Counted from the stretch's first letter, positions 51,998 to 61,307 are shown. The stretch: DNA of 64,000 bases from Paenibacillus ihbetae (GCF_002741055.1 NZ_CP016809.1:6364501-6428500); one strand, 5' to 3'. Notes: generated by a model from the letters alone, not told the origin. Program-made: numbers and translations.

Positions 51998-54196
51998 ATG
52001 GTTCAAACAAACTTCAAATCGGTATCCCAAAAAGCACTGACTTGCTCGCTGGCTGTCGCGCTTGCGGCATGTCCCTTGATTCAAGTCACCCAAGCCTGGG
52101 CCGCGCCGGCGGCTTCATCCGCCCGGTCAGTCCTGGCAGATCATGCTCAGCATGCTCAGGTCCAGTACCGGATCCATGCAAAGCTGGATGAGAAAAATAT
52201 GCGAATCCAGGGAAGCGAAACGGTCACTTACCGGAACATGTCCAAAGACACGCTGCGGGAAATCGTATTCCATACGTTTGCCGATGCCAACCGATCCCAA
52301 GCGACCCAAACTTCGATGTTTAAACGAAACAACGAGGAGATCCGGAAGGAAAATCCGCAGAAGAAGCCGGAAGACTTTCTTGGCGGCATCGATATCCGGA
52401 GCGCGGCTGCTGACGGACAATCCCTGTCCTTCTCGAACAGCAATCAGGCCTTGACCGTGAAGCTGCAACAGGAGCTAAAGCCCGGAGAAGCAGTAACGCT
52501 CGATATCGGCTTTGAAGTCAAGATCCCTTACGGCATGCAGCGGCTATCCTACTACAAAGACATCATCAACGGCGCACACTGGTTCCCGGTCATGTCGGTC
52601 TACAACGAAGATCAGCATGCATGGGACAAAACGCCGTACAGCCAGTCCTTTGAGACGGATTATTACGAGTTATCGGATTTCGAAGTGCATTTTAACGTGC
52701 CGGAAGCCTATCAAATCCTGTTGCCGGGGAACATTACGACGCAGGTGGACCCGAAGGAGCCCGGCCGTAAAATTGTAACCGCCGTCGCGGATAACACTCG
52801 TGAGCTCGTCTTTTTTGCCAGCCCGAATTACAAGGTTGAGCGCGTAACGCGTGATGGCTTGACGGTTGAGTATTATTATTTCGACAACATGCCCGACAAG
52901 AATAAACTCGTGAATGAGTACATTGATACAGCGTTTAAGGCTATTTCGTTTTTTAGCGAAAAATTCGGGAATTACCCTTACCCTGAATTCCGGATTGCGG
53001 AGTCGTACGTAGAGGGTGTGGCGGTCGAGTTTGCCCGGGTTATCCAAATGGGGCAAATCCGGCCCAACAGTGATCCGGCGCATGATTATGTGTTCGTACA
53101 TGAAATCGCCCACCAATGGTTCCATGCTTTGATCGGCAATAACTCGGAGACCGAATCGTTTTTGGATGAAGGGTTTGCCGATTTTTCAAAGGTCTACTTC
53201 GCTGAAAAACAAGGTGACGACTTGAACGGATTCAAATCGATCCAAATCGATGATTTGTCCTCATTAGACAAGCCGATCGCGGCCACCAATACGGAAGTAG
53301 AGGACTTGCATAGTCCAACCTTTTACAATAAAGGACGCCAGGCCATCTACCAGCTGTACCGAACCGTGGGCGAAGAGAAATTCGACATGTTCATGAAAGA
53401 ATATTACAAACGGTACGTGTACAAAAACGCAACGATCAGCGGATTGCTGCAAACAATCCAGGATACGTTAGGAGAAGAAGCACGAAAGGACATGGACAAG
53501 ATTCTGCACGATCCTCATTTTGTCCTGAAACCCGAATTTCAATTGTCCGAGGCGGAAACAGCCGCGTATTTTCATGAGCAGTTCAAACAATCATACCATT
53601 TGTCCCTGACCCAAGCTGCGAATCTTCCGGCGGAAACGATGAGCCGCATCGTGAATAAGGCGCTGCAAGGCGAACCGTTGACGATCGTGGTTAGTGATCA
53701 GGCTGGCCGCCAAGCGAAAAAGCAGCAGCAGACCATCTTGGCTCAGCTTGAAGGGACCCTTGGGATTATGGGCATTCGATACGAGGTCGTCTCCGACCGG
53801 CAAACCCTTAAGAAAAAGCTGAAAAAGGAGCTCGGAACCAGCAATATCATTGCCATCGGCAGCGCGAAGACGAACGGGCTCATTCAGGCTCTCAAGCCCG
53901 GAATCATTCAGAAATCGAAGGCCATCGGCTTCGACTGGAAAAGCAGGATGAACCAAAAAGCATCTTCAGGGGCATACGTCATTAAGCATCCTTATAATCA
54001 AAATCGCCTGCTGCTGCATTTTTTCTGGAATGGTGACGCCCTGAACGGCAGCCCGGTCGAGCCGTTTGCGGAGCAAATGCTGCTATCGCTCGTTTTTAGC
54101 AGTGACTTTTATCAGTATTACGTTTTGAGCACAACAGGTCATGTCGCAGCCGATAAAAAGATCACTAACCCGATGGCGAAATTTTTCGGCGAATAA
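51998..54196 (+). CDS. Secreted M1-family metallopeptidase
   Basis: The 732-residue protein has a signal peptide (about residues 1-36, ending near AWAAPA), a beta-sandwich N-terminal domain, and a gluzincin catalytic domain with HEIAH at residues 368-372 and the third zinc ligand Glu391 in FLDEGFADF, the exact HExxH-x18-E spacing. FARVIQMG stands where M1 enzymes have GxMEN. The last 200 residues form a separate domain. It may cleave peptides outside the cell; next to a peptide-antibiotic transporter it could degrade the same peptides, which is inference. GAGGAGA precedes the ATG. Confidence 0.88.
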   Translation: MVQTNFKSVSQKALTCSLAVALAACPLIQVTQAWAAPAASSARSVLADHAQHAQVQYRIHAKLDEKNMRIQGSETVTYRNMSKDTLREIVFHTFADANRSQATQTSMFKRNNEEIRKENPQKKPEDFLGGIDIRSAAADGQSLSFSNSNQALTVKLQQELKPGEAVTLDIGFEVKIPYGMQRLSYYKDIINGAHWFPVMSVYNEDQHAWDKTPYSQSFETDYYELSDFEVHFNVPEAYQILLPGNITTQVDPKEPGRKIVTAVADNTRELVFFASPNYKVERVTRDGLTVEYYYFDNMPDKNKLVNEYIDTAFKAISFFSEKFGNYPYPEFRIAESYVEGVAVEFARVIQMGQIRPNSDPAHDYVFVHEIAHQWFHALIGNNSETESFLDEGFADFSKVYFAEKQGDDLNGFKSIQIDDLSSLDKPIAATNTEVEDLHSPTFYNKGRQAIYQLYRTVGEEKFDMFMKEYYKRYVYKNATISGLLQTIQDTLGEEARKDMDKILHDPHFVLKPEFQLSEAETAAYFHEQFKQSYHLSLTQAANLPAETMSRIVNKALQGEPLTIVVSDQAGRQAKKQQQTILAQLEGTLGIMGIRYEVVSDRQTLKKKLKKELGTSNIIAIGSAKTNGLIQALKPGIIQKSKAIGFDWKSRMNQKASSGAYVIKHPYNQNRLLLHFFWNGDALNGSPVEPFAEQMLLSLVFSSDFYQYYVLSTTGHVAADKKITNPMAKFFGE

Positions 54197-54268
54197 TAGA
54201 GTCTCTGGCCAATATTGCCCATTCCGTTATATGGTTATAGTATTGGAAGTGCGGAGAAGATGATTACT

Positions 54269-54302
54269 AAAGACTCGGCAGTTTTCAGCTGCCGGTCTTT
54301 TT
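54269..54302 (+). terminator. Terminator between the peptidase and response-regulator genes
   Basis: AAAGACTCGGCAG pairs with CTGCCGGTCTTT around TTTTCAG, followed by TTCC. It ends about 11 bases before the ribosome binding site of the response regulator, so a promoter for that gene must lie before it. Confidence 0.75.
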
Positions 54303-54331
54303 CCCTGCTTACAGAAAGGAGATCGAACCGA

Positions 54332-55045
54332 TTGCCCCTAAGTCAAACAATCCTCATCGTCGACGATGAGGAGGATATCGTTAAGCTTCTGCAAACCGTA
54401 CTCCATAAGGAAGGCTTCGAGCATGTGTATGCCGCCTCTTCCGCCGAAGAAGGATGGATTCGGTTTCAGGACAAGCAGCCCGACCTCGTCATTTTAGATA
54501 TCATGCTCCCGGATGGCGAAGGGTATGATGTATGCAAAAAAATCCGGCGCGTTTCGAACGTGCCGATATTCTTCTTGTCGGCCAAGAACGAGGAAATCGA
54601 TAAAATCCTCGGATTTGCCATCGGCGGTGATGATTACATCACCAAACCGTTCAGTCCGAAGGAAGTCGCTTACCGGATCAAAGCCCGCTTCAGAAGAACG
54701 GAGACTGCGCAGGATGAGATAAAGAAAGAACATACGCTGAAGGCCGGCCCGTTCGAGCTTGACGAACATACATTGGAACTGAAGAAAAACGGCGAAATTA
54801 TTGAGCTCAAACCGAAAGAGCTTGGCCTGATTAGCTATTTGCTGAAGCACCCGAACCGGATTATAAGCAAGGAAAGCCTGTACGATCAGGTGTGGGGGGA
54901 GGATTCCTTCGGTTATGACAACACGGTCATGGTCCATATTCGGCGGCTGAGGGAAAAGATCGAGGAGGATCCCTCAAGCCCGCAATTTTTGGTGACTGTA
55001 AAGGGGCTCGGATATAAGCTGGCCGTGGAGGAAATCGTGCGATGA
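54332..55045 (+). CDS. OmpR-family response regulator
   Basis: The 237-residue protein has a receiver domain with the acidic pair in IVDDEED, phospho-acceptor Asp56 in LVILDIMLPDG, and the conserved Lys in ITKPFSPKEV, followed by a winged-helix DNA-binding domain (LKPKELGLISYLLKHPNRII, VHIRRLREKIEEDPS). AAGGAG precedes a TTG at 54332 by 10 bases; upstream in-frame ATG 54215 would run through the terminator. The stop codon overlaps the kinase start as ATGA. The 11-base direct repeat at 48776 is a likely binding site. Confidence 0.9.
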   Translation: MPLSQTILIVDDEEDIVKLLQTVLHKEGFEHVYAASSAEEGWIRFQDKQPDLVILDIMLPDGEGYDVCKKIRRVSNVPIFFLSAKNEEIDKILGFAIGGDDYITKPFSPKEVAYRIKARFRRTETAQDEIKKEHTLKAGPFELDEHTLELKKNGEIIELKPKELGLISYLLKHPNRIISKESLYDQVWGEDSFGYDNTVMVHIRRLREKIEEDPSSPQFLVTVKGLGYKLAVEEIVR

Positions 55046-56460
55046 AATGGCGGCTGACCGGGAGATATTTGGCATCCGTCGTTCTCATTGTCGTTATCGT
55101 CATTTTCATTAACCTTTTCGTGATCATCGGGCTTTATGTATATCAGAGTGAATCGCCAAAGTATCCGCTTCGTCACGGAGACCATTCAGCTGAGGCCATC
55201 ACCCGCTCGTTCGGACAAGAGATCGTCCTTTCCGAATCGGGAATGGATATCACCGCACAGGGAAAGGAGACGCTTGAGCGCAATCAGGCCTGGATTCAAG
55301 TCCTGGACGAAAACGGTAATCAGGTCTATGGCTTTCGTGTGCCGCGGGAAGCCAAAACCAAATATACGCCGATGGATATCGTTCAGACTTACAAGTACAT
55401 GGAAAAAGAACTGATGTCGACCGTATTTATCGGGGAAAAGCAGGCGAACGGGGAGCGCTTGAGCTATTTGATCGGCTTTCAGGACCCTTATCTGGAGCGG
55501 AATATTTTCACCTATGATATTCGGAAGGTTGGACGGTTTCTTCAAATCGGAATCGTGACCGTGATTTGCGTCGACGGTTTCATTGCGCTCTGCATCGCTT
55601 ATCTGTTCAGCAAGAGGTTAACCCGGCCGCTTTCCGCGCTCATCGACGGGATTAAGCAGCTGGCCCATAAAAACTACCGGGTTCATTACGAAACGAAAGG
55701 CATCTACAAGGACGTGTTTTTCAATGTCAACATGCTGACCGAGGAGCTTCGGACAAGCGAAATGGAACGGAAAAGGCTGGACCGGATGAAAGAGGAGTGG
55801 ATCGCGAACATATCGCATGATATCAAAACGCCGCTTGCTTCGATTCAGGGGTACGCCGAAATGATGCGGGACAGGGATTATGAGTTTACAGTCGAGGAAA
55901 TGCGGGATTACGCGGAAATTATTGAACGGAAGTCGCACTATTTGAAAGAGGTGATCGAGGACCTGAACCTTTCCACCCGTCTTAGAAACAAGGGATTGAC
56001 GCTGAATTTGAAAAAAGTTAACATCGTCAGCCTCGTCCGAAGCGCTGTCATCGATACGTTGAACGATGCCCGTTACGGTAACCGCAATATCGATTTCCAG
56101 TACTGTGAGGAAGTCATCCTGTTGGAGGCGGACGACATCCTGATTCGCCGTGCAGTCACCAATCTGATCTACAACGCGGTGGTTCATAACGATGAGGATG
56201 TTTCCATTCTGGTTCGCGTCGATAAGATAAACGACGCGGTTCGAATCGTTGTCGAGGATCATGGCAAGGGGATCCGGGAAGAAGAGCTGGAGCGGATCTT
56301 TGACCGGTATTACCGCGGGACCCATACGGGAGAGCTGCATAAGGGATCCGGTCTTGGGATGGCCATCGCGAACGATATCGTGAAGGCGCATGGAGGACAT
56401 ATTCATGTAGACAGCAAGCTTCACCGTGGAACACGAATCGAAATCCTGCTTACAACTTAA
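55042..56460 (+). CDS. Sensor histidine kinase with extracellular domain
   Basis: The 472-residue kinase has TM1 at about residues 9-34, an extracellular domain of about 130 residues (35-164), TM2 at about 165-190, HAMP (191-243), the phospho-acceptor His259 in NISHDIKTPLASIQGYAEMM, and an ATPase domain with N box NLIYNAVVHN, G1 VEDHGKGI and G2 GSGLGMAI. Kinases of Bce-type modules normally have two helices with only a few residues between and rely on the transporter to sense; this one has its own extracellular domain. It is coupled to the response regulator gene. Confidence 0.92.
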   Translation: MKWRLTGRYLASVVLIVVIVIFINLFVIIGLYVYQSESPKYPLRHGDHSAEAITRSFGQEIVLSESGMDITAQGKETLERNQAWIQVLDENGNQVYGFRVPREAKTKYTPMDIVQTYKYMEKELMSTVFIGEKQANGERLSYLIGFQDPYLERNIFTYDIRKVGRFLQIGIVTVICVDGFIALCIAYLFSKRLTRPLSALIDGIKQLAHKNYRVHYETKGIYKDVFFNVNMLTEELRTSEMERKRLDRMKEEWIANISHDIKTPLASIQGYAEMMRDRDYEFTVEEMRDYAEIIERKSHYLKEVIEDLNLSTRLRNKGLTLNLKKVNIVSLVRSAVIDTLNDARYGNRNIDFQYCEEVILLEADDILIRRAVTNLIYNAVVHNDEDVSILVRVDKINDAVRIVVEDHGKGIREEELERIFDRYYRGTHTGELHKGSGLGMAIANDIVKAHGGHIHVDSKLHRGTRIEILLTT

Positions 56461-56561
56461 GAAACCGAGATCCTTCTCGGTACGAGCCCTGACCGCTTGC
56501 TTAGGCTTGGATCGGATCTGGGCTCGTTTAAATAAATGAACGAACTCCATTGTTCGCCAAC

Positions 56562-57272
56562 TCATTCGGCGGCTAATCCTGATGCTTGAATCAAGCGATA
56601 CAGAAAGTAAAGAGCCCGCACTTGGAGTTTGATCGTTTTGTGCAAGTAAGCTTGGATACTTTCAGAAAGCTTCATCGCGTGCTCGATGTTCTCAAAATCC
56701 AAGCGTGCTATGGCTTGTTTTAGGCCCACGGTTTCTTCGGAATAAACAGAGCTCTGCAGAACCAGAATCATTCTGATTTTAAAGAGATGCCCTTGATTAA
56801 AAAGACGGTAACCGTTATCTGGGTCTCGTTCGCTAGTGAACATACCGCTCTGCTCCCAGTAACGGATGGCCGATTTCGCAGCCCCCGTCCGTCTGGAAAT
56901 CTCATGGATACTGAAATGTTGGTTTAAGTCGAAAGCTTGCCTGCCTTCAGTATACGATTTCAACTCCTTTACGAGTTGATCTAAACTTGCTTTTTCCCTG
57001 TGCAGCATAACCTCTCGATCCCTCACGAGCCACAATGCGTCATCCAACGCATTTCGCCCAATACAATGCATCACCTCGATTGTTAATTCCATACCGAATG
57101 CGGCAGTCATGGCTTGAATACATGCCAGATAAGCTTCATGTCGTTCCGTATACATGCGATACCCGTTGGATGATCGTTCAGCAGGTGGAATCAGCCCCTT
57201 CGCTTCGTAATTCCGTATCGTGTTGCCGCTCAACCCGTATTTTTCTGCCAGCTCTTTCGGCCGTAAGATCAT
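56562..57272 (-). CDS. MerR-family regulator with two MerR-type HTH domains
   Basis: The 236-residue protein has a first MerR domain (residues 1-70: LRPKELAEKYGLSGNTIRNY, KGLIPPAERSSNGYRMY) and a second one at about residues 118-185 (FSIHEISRRTGAAKSAIRYW, GMFTSERDPDNGYRLF). Normal MerR proteins have one HTH and dimerise; here both sites may lie in one chain. The C-terminal helix region is short, with no Cys cluster. AAGGTGGG precedes the ATG. It is divergent from the gene pair ending in the Vgb-type lyase and may control drug response. Confidence 0.85.
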   Translation of the reverse strand: MILRPKELAEKYGLSGNTIRNYEAKGLIPPAERSSNGYRMYTERHEAYLACIQAMTAAFGMELTIEVMHCIGRNALDDALWLVRDREVMLHREKASLDQLVKELKSYTEGRQAFDLNQHFSIHEISRRTGAAKSAIRYWEQSGMFTSERDPDNGYRLFNQGHLFKIRMILVLQSSVYSEETVGLKQAIARLDFENIEHAMKLSESIQAYLHKTIKLQVRALYFLYRLIQASGLAAE

Positions 57273-57330
57273 GTGTTAATCCCACCTTCGCAAAAAATGC
57301 GCAACTTTAAAATCTTTGTAATGTTATTCT

Positions 57331-57398
57331 GTATGATGTATTGATTTCCTTTATATAAATTCATTGAACCTTCCAATTGGCTTACATGTTGTATGATG
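57331..57398. repeat. GTATGATG direct repeats in the MerR/vgb control region
   Basis: GTATGATG occurs at 57331-57338 and 57391-57398, exactly 60 bases apart, one near each divergent gene. The second overlaps a likely -10 region. They could be half-sites for the tandem MerR protein. Confidence 0.3.
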
Positions 57399-57427
57399 GA
57401 AATAATCCAATTCAAGGAGGCGTTCAC

Positions 57428-57931
57428 ATGACCGTAAAACCAGTATTGCGTTCCGATATGACCATCGAGGAAATTTGTGAGGCAGGTAATCAGTATATCG
57501 GATCCGTATGGAAAAACCGATACAACGCAATGTATGATGAGTTGACGATCGCTTTTCAAGAAATTGAGGATGCAGCCTATGGTCTCTATTTGGATCAGCT
57601 AATGCCCGCACTGTTTGATAGCCTGGAGGCTGCCGGGTTCGAAGCTGCGGAGCCTATGAAGGAGAATGATTTCGTAATCGGGAGATGTCTGCTGTTCCGC
57701 AACTCTCTTGAAAGATGGGGGACCGAAGAAAATAGGTCCAGAATGTTCTGGAATGTTATACGTAGGAAGAATAACCGGCAGCCCATTGGAACGTTATTGA
57801 CCGAAATCCCTCATTCTCATCTGAAATTCGACATCCCTAGAGCACCTGAACTTTATTCGCTGATCGAACATGAAAGGGAACAGATCGCAATCGGGATTCG
57901 ACGAATTAAAGAAGCAACGCTCTTAACATGA
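57428..57931 (+). CDS. Conserved protein of unknown function (possibly DUF6022)
   Basis: The 167-residue protein is mixed alpha/beta without membrane segments. It has [20 protein letters not shown] near the start, a central [20 protein letters not shown] and a C-terminal [18 protein letters not shown] do not recognise a function; the family assignment is tentative. AAGGAGG precedes ATG 57428 by 7 bases. It is the first gene of a two-gene unit with the Vgb-type lyase and is divergent from the tandem MerR gene. Confidence 0.65.
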   Translation: MTVKPVLRSDMTIEEICEAGNQYIGSVWKNRYNAMYDELTIAFQEIEDAAYGLYLDQLMPALFDSLEAAGFEAAEPMKENDFVIGRCLLFRNSLERWGTEENRSRMFWNVIRRKNNRQPIGTLLTEIPHSHLKFDIPRAPELYSLIEHEREQIAIGIRRIKEATLLT

Positions 57932-57954
57932 TTCATTTTGAGGAGTTGATACGC

Positions 57955-58845
57955 ATGAGAGTTATGATACAGGAATATTTAGTCAAAACGCAGGATTCCG
58001 GGCCATACGGTATAACGAGGGGAAAGGACGGTGCCATGTGGTTTACGGAGCAAAGAGGCAATCGGATCGGACGAATCGATAACGCAGGCGAGGTCAATTC
58101 ATTCAATCTGCCGACAAAGAACGCCGGAGTGATGTCGATCATATCGGATCTGGCCGGAGACTTGTGGTTTACCGAGTACCAGGCTAATAAAATTGGAAGA
58201 ATGTCGTTGGAGGGCAATTTTACGGAATATGAGCTTCCTGTCGCAAATTCAGCACCTTTCGGCATAACGGAAGACAGGGAAGGTGCAATTTGGTTTACGG
58301 AAATGAACAGCGGCAGGATCGGAAGATTATCCACATCGGGGGAATTGACCGAGTTTGAACTGCCTACTGCAGACACATTCCCATCATTTATTGTTCCTGG
58401 CTCAGACGGGGCATTATGGTTTACACAGAATCGAGGTAATTCGATCGGCAGAATAACCGCCGAAGGGGAGGTAACGGAATATCCGATTCCTACCCGGGAT
58501 TCCGGTCCTGTAGGCATAACGAGCGGTCCTGACGGGGCATTATGGTTTGCGCAAATTATGAGCAATAGAATCGGAAGAATGACAACTTCAGGCGAGGTAA
58601 CCGAATATCTGATACCGACATCGAATGCCAAGCCGCATGCGATCATATCGGGGGAGAATGGGGATCTCTGGTTCACGGAATGGGGGGCTAACCAGATCGG
58701 ACGGATTACGGTACAAGGCTTGATTACGGAGTATCCGATCCCAACACCTCACGCCGAGCCCCACGGTATAGCATTTGATGCCAAGGGTGACATTTGGTTC
58801 GCTGAGGAGTGCAACCAGATTGGACATCTCATCATCTCTCCATAA
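57955..58845 (+). CDS. vgb: Vgb-type virginiamycin B lyase
   Basis: The 296-residue protein is a seven-bladed propeller with repeats of the form GPYGIT…DGAMWFTE…NRIGRI and nearly identical length to staphylococcal Vgb. Vgb linearises group B streptogramins by elimination at the ester bond. The catalytic His270 in AEPHGIAFD and Glu284 in IWFAEEC are at the same positions as in Vgb. GAGGAG precedes ATG 57955 by about 9 bases; ATG 57928, overlapping the previous stop codon, is an alternative. With the Vat protein at 2331 it would give resistance to the combined drug. Confidence 0.9.
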   Translation: MRVMIQEYLVKTQDSGPYGITRGKDGAMWFTEQRGNRIGRIDNAGEVNSFNLPTKNAGVMSIISDLAGDLWFTEYQANKIGRMSLEGNFTEYELPVANSAPFGITEDREGAIWFTEMNSGRIGRLSTSGELTEFELPTADTFPSFIVPGSDGALWFTQNRGNSIGRITAEGEVTEYPIPTRDSGPVGITSGPDGALWFAQIMSNRIGRMTTSGEVTEYLIPTSNAKPHAIISGENGDLWFTEWGANQIGRITVQGLITEYPIPTPHAEPHGIAFDAKGDIWFAEECNQIGHLIISP

Positions 58846-58880
58846 CAGCTTGTCTCAGCCCAATGCGGACTGAGCTATTT

Positions 58881-58910
58881 AATAGGCCGTCCAATCAAGG
58901 ACGGCCTATT
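58881..58910. terminator. Bidirectional terminator after vgb
   Basis: AATAGGCCGTCC (58881-58892) is perfectly complementary to 58899-58910. The ABC permease gene converges from the other side. Confidence 0.72.
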
Positions 58911-58958
58911 CATATTTCGGACTAACACACATTAGTAGATCCAGAGATTGAACATCTC

Positions 58959-59792
58959 CTACTTCTCTACACGCCAATCTACCTTTTTCAAGATAAGAAC
59001 AATGGATACCAAGGAGAATAACATGAGTACAAGTGTGTTCCAGGCGACGGAGCTGGACCAGCCCGAAATCAGCACCTCCCGCATGGCTTCGGCTGCGTAA
59101 GTGGTTGGGAAGATATATGAACACCACTGCAGGAGCGGAGGTAATTGATCCATATCCACCATGACAGGCGTCAAAAACGAGATGAACATCATTAATGCCT
59201 GAACTAGCATATTCGTCAATTGATGACTGGGCGACCAGAAGCCGATCAGCACACCCGCGCCAACCACGCTAAAGACGGTGAGCAGCAGTACAGGGATAAG
59301 TCCCCAGCTGTAGTGGAATTGAATGCCATAAGCCATCTGACCTATCATCGCCAGGATGATAAAAGAGGGTGCGCTCATGATCAAGCCGCGCAGCAGATTG
59401 GCAAAAATGAAGTTTACCTTTGCAATCGGCAGGGACGAATAGTACGTGAAATGCCCTTGGTGCTTCTGATAAGAAATCTCCTGAGCCATGGAATTGAGTC
59501 CCATTACGACTAAACCGAAGAGCATATTACCCGTAATAATCCGAGTCATGACGGCCGGCGTGGGATCAACGGTAAAGAATTTGAGGAACAGCAGCGTCGT
59601 TAATGGAAACATGCATGCCATAATGAAAATCCAAACCCAGGCCTCACGGATGATCGTGAACTGAATGCGGGCCAGGATCAGCCATTCCATGATGCGGCGC
59701 CGAACCGTGCCCTGATGCTTCTGCCCTTGGAGAAAGATCGCTTCTTGCAGCTGGAAGTCTTGGCTTTGCAGGGATGCTTGAGTCTTCTCCAT
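58959..59792 (-). CDS. ABC-2-type transporter permease
   Basis: The 277-residue protein has six hydrophobic helices after a cytoplasmic N-terminus, with a central YYSSLPIAKVNFIFANLLRG and a C-terminal FPTTYAAEAMREVLISG segment, both typical of ABC-2 export permeases. CGGAGGTGG precedes the ATG. It lies 2 bases after the ATPase gene and forms a two-gene exporter with it. The substrate (drug, peptide or lipid) is not known. Confidence 0.87.
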   Translation of the reverse strand: MEKTQASLQSQDFQLQEAIFLQGQKHQGTVRRRIMEWLILARIQFTIIREAWVWIFIMACMFPLTTLLFLKFFTVDPTPAVMTRIITGNMLFGLVVMGLNSMAQEISYQKHQGHFTYYSSLPIAKVNFIFANLLRGLIMSAPSFIILAMIGQMAYGIQFHYSWGLIPVLLLTVFSVVGAGVLIGFWSPSHQLTNMLVQALMMFISFLTPVMVDMDQLPPLLQWCSYIFPTTYAAEAMREVLISGWSSSVAWNTLVLMLFSLVSIVLILKKVDWRVEK

Positions 59793-59794
59793 GT

Positions 59795-60748
59795 TTAGAC
59801 CACCTCCGCTTTCGCAGTCTTATCCTGTTCGTCATCGATATGAAAATAGACATCTTCAAGATTCGGCGGAACCAAAGAATATTCTTCAATCGGCAATGGC
59901 TGCTGAGTCAGGACGTCAATCGCGTGACTGGCGTCTTGCTTCTCGATCAGCGTCCGGATTCGGTTTTCTCCCGTTTTGGTCCACGTTCCCAGTGCACTTA
60001 AGCTACGGCACACATAGTCGCTTTCGCCGAAGGAGGTCGTGATTTCCAGCTTCATCCGCTGATCGACTCTTTGTTTCAAAACACTCACATGATCGATGGC
60101 AAGCAGCTTGCCGTGATTTACGACAGCTACTCTGTCCACGACCTGTTCGGCTTCCAGCACGTTGTGCGTCACTAGAATTACGGTTACCCCTTGGCGATTA
60201 CGTTCCTGGATCAGATCCCATACGAGCCTTCTCTTTTTCGGGTCCAGCTCGTTGGTCGGTTCATCCAGGATCATAACGGGGGAAAATCCGATTAAGCAAG
60301 TGCCGATCCCGATTAACCGCTTCTGTCCGCCGGAGACGTTCTTCAGCAGCTTATGGCGGAGGTCCTGCATTCCAAAGCGGTCCAACAATTCCTCTGTTTG
60401 CTTTACGGCGGACTCCTTCGTTAATCCCCGCAATCTTCCTGTAAAATACAATGCCTCCCAGGTTTTTAAACTGGTCAGGGCATGAGGCTCTTGCGAATAG
60501 TAGGCCACCTCCTGGGCAACTCGCTTGGTTTGTGTCTGTACGCTTGTTCCTTTATATCGTACAGTACCTGAGGTGGGAGCCATGTGACCCACCATTTGCT
60601 TGATTAGCGTTGATTTACCAGCGCCATTCGGCCCGAGCAAACCGAGAATTTCACCTTGCTGAACGTCGAAGCTTATGTCTTGATTGGCGACAACCTTACC
60701 TTTTCTGTACGTTTTATTGACCTGCTCCAATTGATAGATCAGCTTCAA
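59795..60748 (-). CDS. ABC transporter ATP-binding protein, drug-export (DrrA/CcmA) type
   Basis: The 317-residue protein has Walker A GPNGAGKSTLI near residue 38, a Q-loop in YYSQEPHALTSL, signature VSGGQKRL, Walker B MILDEPTNELD and H-loop LVTHNVLEAEQV. The last 90 residues are the accessory C-terminal domain common in ABC-2 exporters. The start codon is a TTG at 60748, preceded by AAAGGGG at about 9 bases. It is translated just before the ABC-2 permease. Confidence 0.9.
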   Translation of the reverse strand: MKLIYQLEQVNKTYRKGKVVANQDISFDVQQGEILGLLGPNGAGKSTLIKQMVGHMAPTSGTVRYKGTSVQTQTKRVAQEVAYYSQEPHALTSLKTWEALYFTGRLRGLTKESAVKQTEELLDRFGMQDLRHKLLKNVSGGQKRLIGIGTCLIGFSPVMILDEPTNELDPKKRRLVWDLIQERNRQGVTVILVTHNVLEAEQVVDRVAVVNHGKLLAIDHVSVLKQRVDQRMKLEITTSFGESDYVCRSLSALGTWTKTGENRIRTLIEKQDASHAIDVLTQQPLPIEEYSLVPPNLEDVYFHIDDEQDKTAKAEVV

Positions 60749-61266
60749 GATTCTTGCCCCTTTCTGTTCGTACTATGTTTTTGCTGATGGGTGTCTAACC
60801 CAAAGTGCGAATGAATTCATTGGCTGCCTAATGCCGTAGATGAGATGATGCCTCAGCGTGATTAGCGGTACATCAACAGGCTTTACATTAAAGATATCGT
60901 ATCGGTCTGATGGGAAGTGACGGGCGGGAGGATGGTTTTCGTCTCCGTCTCAGGACGGAGAAGGATGAGGAGCATCGAAATCCATTTCTTCGATGGACGG
61001 GATGTGGTTCGCAGCAGTTGGGGGATGTCCCATTTGACAAGTAAAAAGTACACTCTGGATGGCGCCTTCCTGTTTGGCGTCGATAAGGATGTAAAAATGC
61101 AGATAGGGATCCTTAAATTTATCAGGCTCGATCACAGTCTTATTAGAAAAATGATTTAAGCTGCAAGCCTCTGCCTCAGTATTGATACGCTTGAAAGCTC
61201 AGGATCATGATGAACCCATGGATTTCTTTAACAGTCTTTGGCAAAGGAGTCGTTGACGAAGGGATT
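60749..61266. other. Intergenic region before the Rrf2 gene
   Basis: A minus-strand frame at 60950-61135 of 61 codons (with FKDPYLHFYILIDAKQEG) has protein-like composition but no ribosome binding site and stop codons directly upstream; it could be a gene remnant. No terminator or promoter is clear. Confidence 0.4.
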
Positions 61267-61291
61267 CAATGAAACTACAATGGTATTATTG
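61267..61291. promoter_or_regulatory. Palindromic operator copy 1, upstream of the Rrf2 gene
   Basis: CAATGAAAC-7-GTATTATTG has the same 9-7-9 layout as three boxes before the MFS gene. It overlaps the ribosome binding site region of the Rrf2 gene, so autoregulation is likely. Confidence 0.5.
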
Positions 61292-61307
61292 AAAGGGGAT
61301 GCCGAAC

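Noticed and set aside
55618..56565. A 315-codon minus-strand frame opposite the histidine kinase gene
   Set aside because: The kinase motifs are on the plus strand; the antisense frame has no recognisable domain.
60950..61135. A 61-codon minus-strand frame before the Rrf2 gene
   Set aside because: No start signal, stop codons immediately upstream and no recognisable domain; it is only mentioned as a possible remnant.
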